A stretch of DNA of 64,000 nucleotides from GCA-003244245 sp963822695 (GTDB lineage: Bacteria > Actinomycetota > Actinomycetes > Mycobacteriales > Pseudonocardiaceae). Both the position numbers and the translations under genes were made by a program. The DNA is taken from assembly GCA_963822695.1 (NCBI GenBank), contig CAWGJH010000021.1, positions 1-64,000 on the forward strand. The letters run 5' to 3'. Positions 62,604 to 64,000 of the stretch are shown here, in pieces; positions within the stretch are counted from its first letter, which is position 1; each line of letters starts with the position of its first letter. A model generated the notes under the pieces. The model was not told the DNA's origin and searched no databases. It saw only the letters and a list, made by a program, of their open reading frames with translations.

Positions 62604-63992
62604 TCAATATGCGAACCGGCCGATCCAAACGGCCAGGTCTTCGGGGGCCGGCACGGTTTGTGTGCGGGTCCAGATCCTCCGGTGCACGGCGCGGACCACT
62701 TCCGGGTAGTGCAGTAGTGCCCGGGCGGCCGGCATAACACCCAGCCCCGACAGGGCAAGACCGAGGCCCACCCAGGCAGCCGCGCAATCCGCATCCGCGG
62801 CTAGTTCAGCGCGGTAGCTACGGGCAGCGTCGGTGAGTCGCCCGGTGACATACGCAAAGTCCGCTGCCGTGGCGCCGGGGACGCTCGACCAGATTCGGGA
62901 CAGCGCGTTCCGACCGTCCGGGGGAACAGTGACTCTGAGCCGGATCAGATCAGCTCGTGCGGACGACCAGGAACCATCCGGCACCGGCGTGGGAGGGCGA
63001 TCGGTGACTAGACGGGTTGTCGCTGGCCGGTTACGCTCGGCCAGCCAGGCGTCCGCCAGATCTGCCACTGTTCCAGGATCTGGCCGCAGGTAGCGTATTC
63101 GCCAGCCAGCGTAGTGATCGGCGGCAACTGCCGCGACCAGAGCGCCCAGGTCGGTGGGCACCGGCTCGTCTTGCCAGGGGCCCAGCCGCTCGGCGATGCC
63201 GTCCACGAACCGGCGTCCGGCCGGAGTGAGGCCTGGATCATCCCGCAGCACACGGAGAACGCGCCACGTCTGCTCGCGCCAATATGCGAACTCGAACGCG
63301 GCCCTGCGATCTGGTGCCTCTGTACCAGTGCGGGCGAGTGCTCGCCAGAACGCGGTGACGCCGAAGAATGCGTACACGCCCTGTAATACGCCGCCGATCG
63401 GGCGCGGATCGTTCCGCCACGGGGTGTAGAACCGCTCACGCGGGTCTTCTTCGTGCAGCCGGGTCAGGTGCAGCAGGCCGCCTAGGCAAATGTGATGGAA
63501 CTCGTGAACGAGCGTGGCCGCCAACGAGGCGGCGTCTGGCGGTCGGGAGATGATCGCGCTGCCAAACGCCTCACCGGTGGAGGCATTCGTCATCCGGAAC
63601 GGAACCGCCGGACGGGGCACTAGCGAGTCAAGCCCCGCTGGGAGGGCGTCGGCGATGTCAGGAAGATGGTAGACGATCAGGCGCCAAGCCTCGTCCAACA
63701 GTGCGCGCCAGGCGTCCACCTCAGCAGCATCGAGTCGTTGTGGCAGCACTGGCTCGTAGAGGCCACGGTAGGGGTCGAGGTCGTCAAGGTACACCGAGAG
63801 CACGTGCTCATCGGCCCGCATCGTGAGCCGATGTATGCCCCACCATCCTGGTGTGTCCGCCGCGAGAGCGGGCGGCAGCTGCACACTCGTGGTTTCATTG
63901 CCGACCTCCACCTGGTTACGTTCGCTGCGCACCTCGGCCACCGACCACGGCGAGTCGGCGGCCAACCGAGCCAGGCCCAGGGTAGGCAACAT
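62604..63992 (-). CDS. HExxH-motif peptide-modifying protein, possibly partial at the 5' end
   Basis: The 462-aa frame contains ATLVHEFHHICLGGLLHLTR (HExxH near residue 162). EEDPRERFYTPWRNDPRPIG and GVLQGVYAFFGVTAFWRALA, FEFAYWREQTWRVL follow. That order matches the HExxH domain linked to FxSxx-COOH radical-SAM systems (TIGR04267 type), now viewed as an alpha-ketoglutarate/iron peptide hydroxylase rather than a protease. Residues C-terminal to about 330 form a helical tail with a TPR-like unit (DADCAAAWVGLGLALSGLGV). ATG 63992 is 8 nt from the window edge with no stop upstream, so the protein may be longer or fused to FxsB. It is convergent with fxsT, 31 nt apart. Confidence 0.75.
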   Translation of the reverse strand: MLPTLGLARLAADSPWSVAEVRSERNQVEVGNETTSVQLPPALAADTPGWWGIHRLTMRADEHVLSVYLDDLDPYRGLYEPVLPQRLDAAEVDAWRALLDEAWRLIVYHLPDIADALPAGLDSLVPRPAVPFRMTNASTGEAFGSAIISRPPDAASLAATLVHEFHHICLGGLLHLTRLHEEDPRERFYTPWRNDPRPIGGVLQGVYAFFGVTAFWRALARTGTEAPDRRAAFEFAYWREQTWRVLRVLRDDPGLTPAGRRFVDGIAERLGPWQDEPVPTDLGALVAAVAADHYAGWRIRYLRPDPGTVADLADAWLAERNRPATTRLVTDRPPTPVPDGSWSSARADLIRLRVTVPPDGRNALSRIWSSVPGATAADFAYVTGRLTDAARSYRAELAADADCAAAWVGLGLALSGLGVMPAARALLHYPEVVRAVHRRIWTRTQTVPAPEDLAVWIGRFAY

Positions 63993-64000
63993 GGCCCCGC

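Noticed and set aside
62604..62787. Extra frames at the end of fxsT suggesting an FxSxx precursor inside the window
   Set aside because: No frame here ends F-x-S-x-x with a start and ribosome site; the precursor is not visible in this window.

Overview
The window is GC-rich DNA from an actinomycete, most likely a member of the Pseudonocardiaceae. The evidence is the codon bias, GTG/TTG starts, GAF-ANTAR proteins, XRE-TPR regulators, DUF4331/NicO and LpqO-like lipoproteins, pSAM2/AICE-type integration remnants and a VMAP/FxSxx-type locus. Everything was read by eye. No database search was run, so family names rest on motif recognition.

Left part (1-10.9 kb): housekeeping and stress genes lie among decaying DNA. 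Three adjacent genes at 1-1776 (SDR, YihY-like, hemerythrin) each carry several frameshifts. Then come an intact Lon protease, an Hsp20 5' fragment, an SRPBCC protein, a GreA-like factor, an intact Hsp20 and a YflT-like stress protein. At 7.7-10.8 kb lie tRNA fragments, an ssb stub, a DUF1345 tail, and a deletion junction that fuses a truncated cydA to a headless HAD hydrolase.

10.9-19.2 kb is a retroelement cluster. An IS4-family transposase gene is interrupted by an HNH-bearing group II intron. Beside it, a second group II intron carries a third inserted exactly inside its catalytic domain V, giving a twintron-like nest. Removing the inner intron restores a 34-nt domain V.

19.2-31.5 kb holds regulators (XRE, HTH-TPR, a GntR/UTRA remnant), a low-GC restriction-modification pair (HsdR_N-methylase fusion plus specificity subunit), a PAP2/diacylglycerol-kinase pair, a low-GC PI-PLC-like protein, a pentapeptide-repeat protein and integrase/excisionase remnants.

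31.5-46.7 kb holds an envelope/metal operon (DUF4331, TPR, NicO transporter, truncated lipoprotein), IS6 and other scars, a previously untracked 55-aa Gly/Tyr/Arg/His-rich peptide gene, a DUF1059-like protein, a decayed DUF4062-NB-ARC-WD40 gene, an operon of APC permease, LpqO-like lipoprotein and histidine-phosphatase lipoprotein, a tRNA-Gly scar, and a KorSA-like GntR module with a 32-bp palindromic operator.

46.7-54.5 kb holds a TIR fragment, a compact set of 38-aa peptide, ATP-grasp ligase and carboxyl-methyltransferase-like protein (a possible RiPP locus), two GAF-ANTAR regulators, a sigma-region-4-like protein, an SDR and a PyrE-like phosphoribosyltransferase.

54.8-64 kb is an intact NTP-dependent conflict/signalling locus: a VMAP protein with an N-terminal nucleotide-cyclase-like domain, a MoxR AAA ATPase and a 1511-aa vWA-NB-ARC-TPR protein of the FxSxx-COOH (FxsT) type. 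They are tightly coupled in one operon. Convergent to them is an HExxH peptide-modifying protein that runs to the window edge, where the radical-SAM maturase and FxSxx precursor would be expected.
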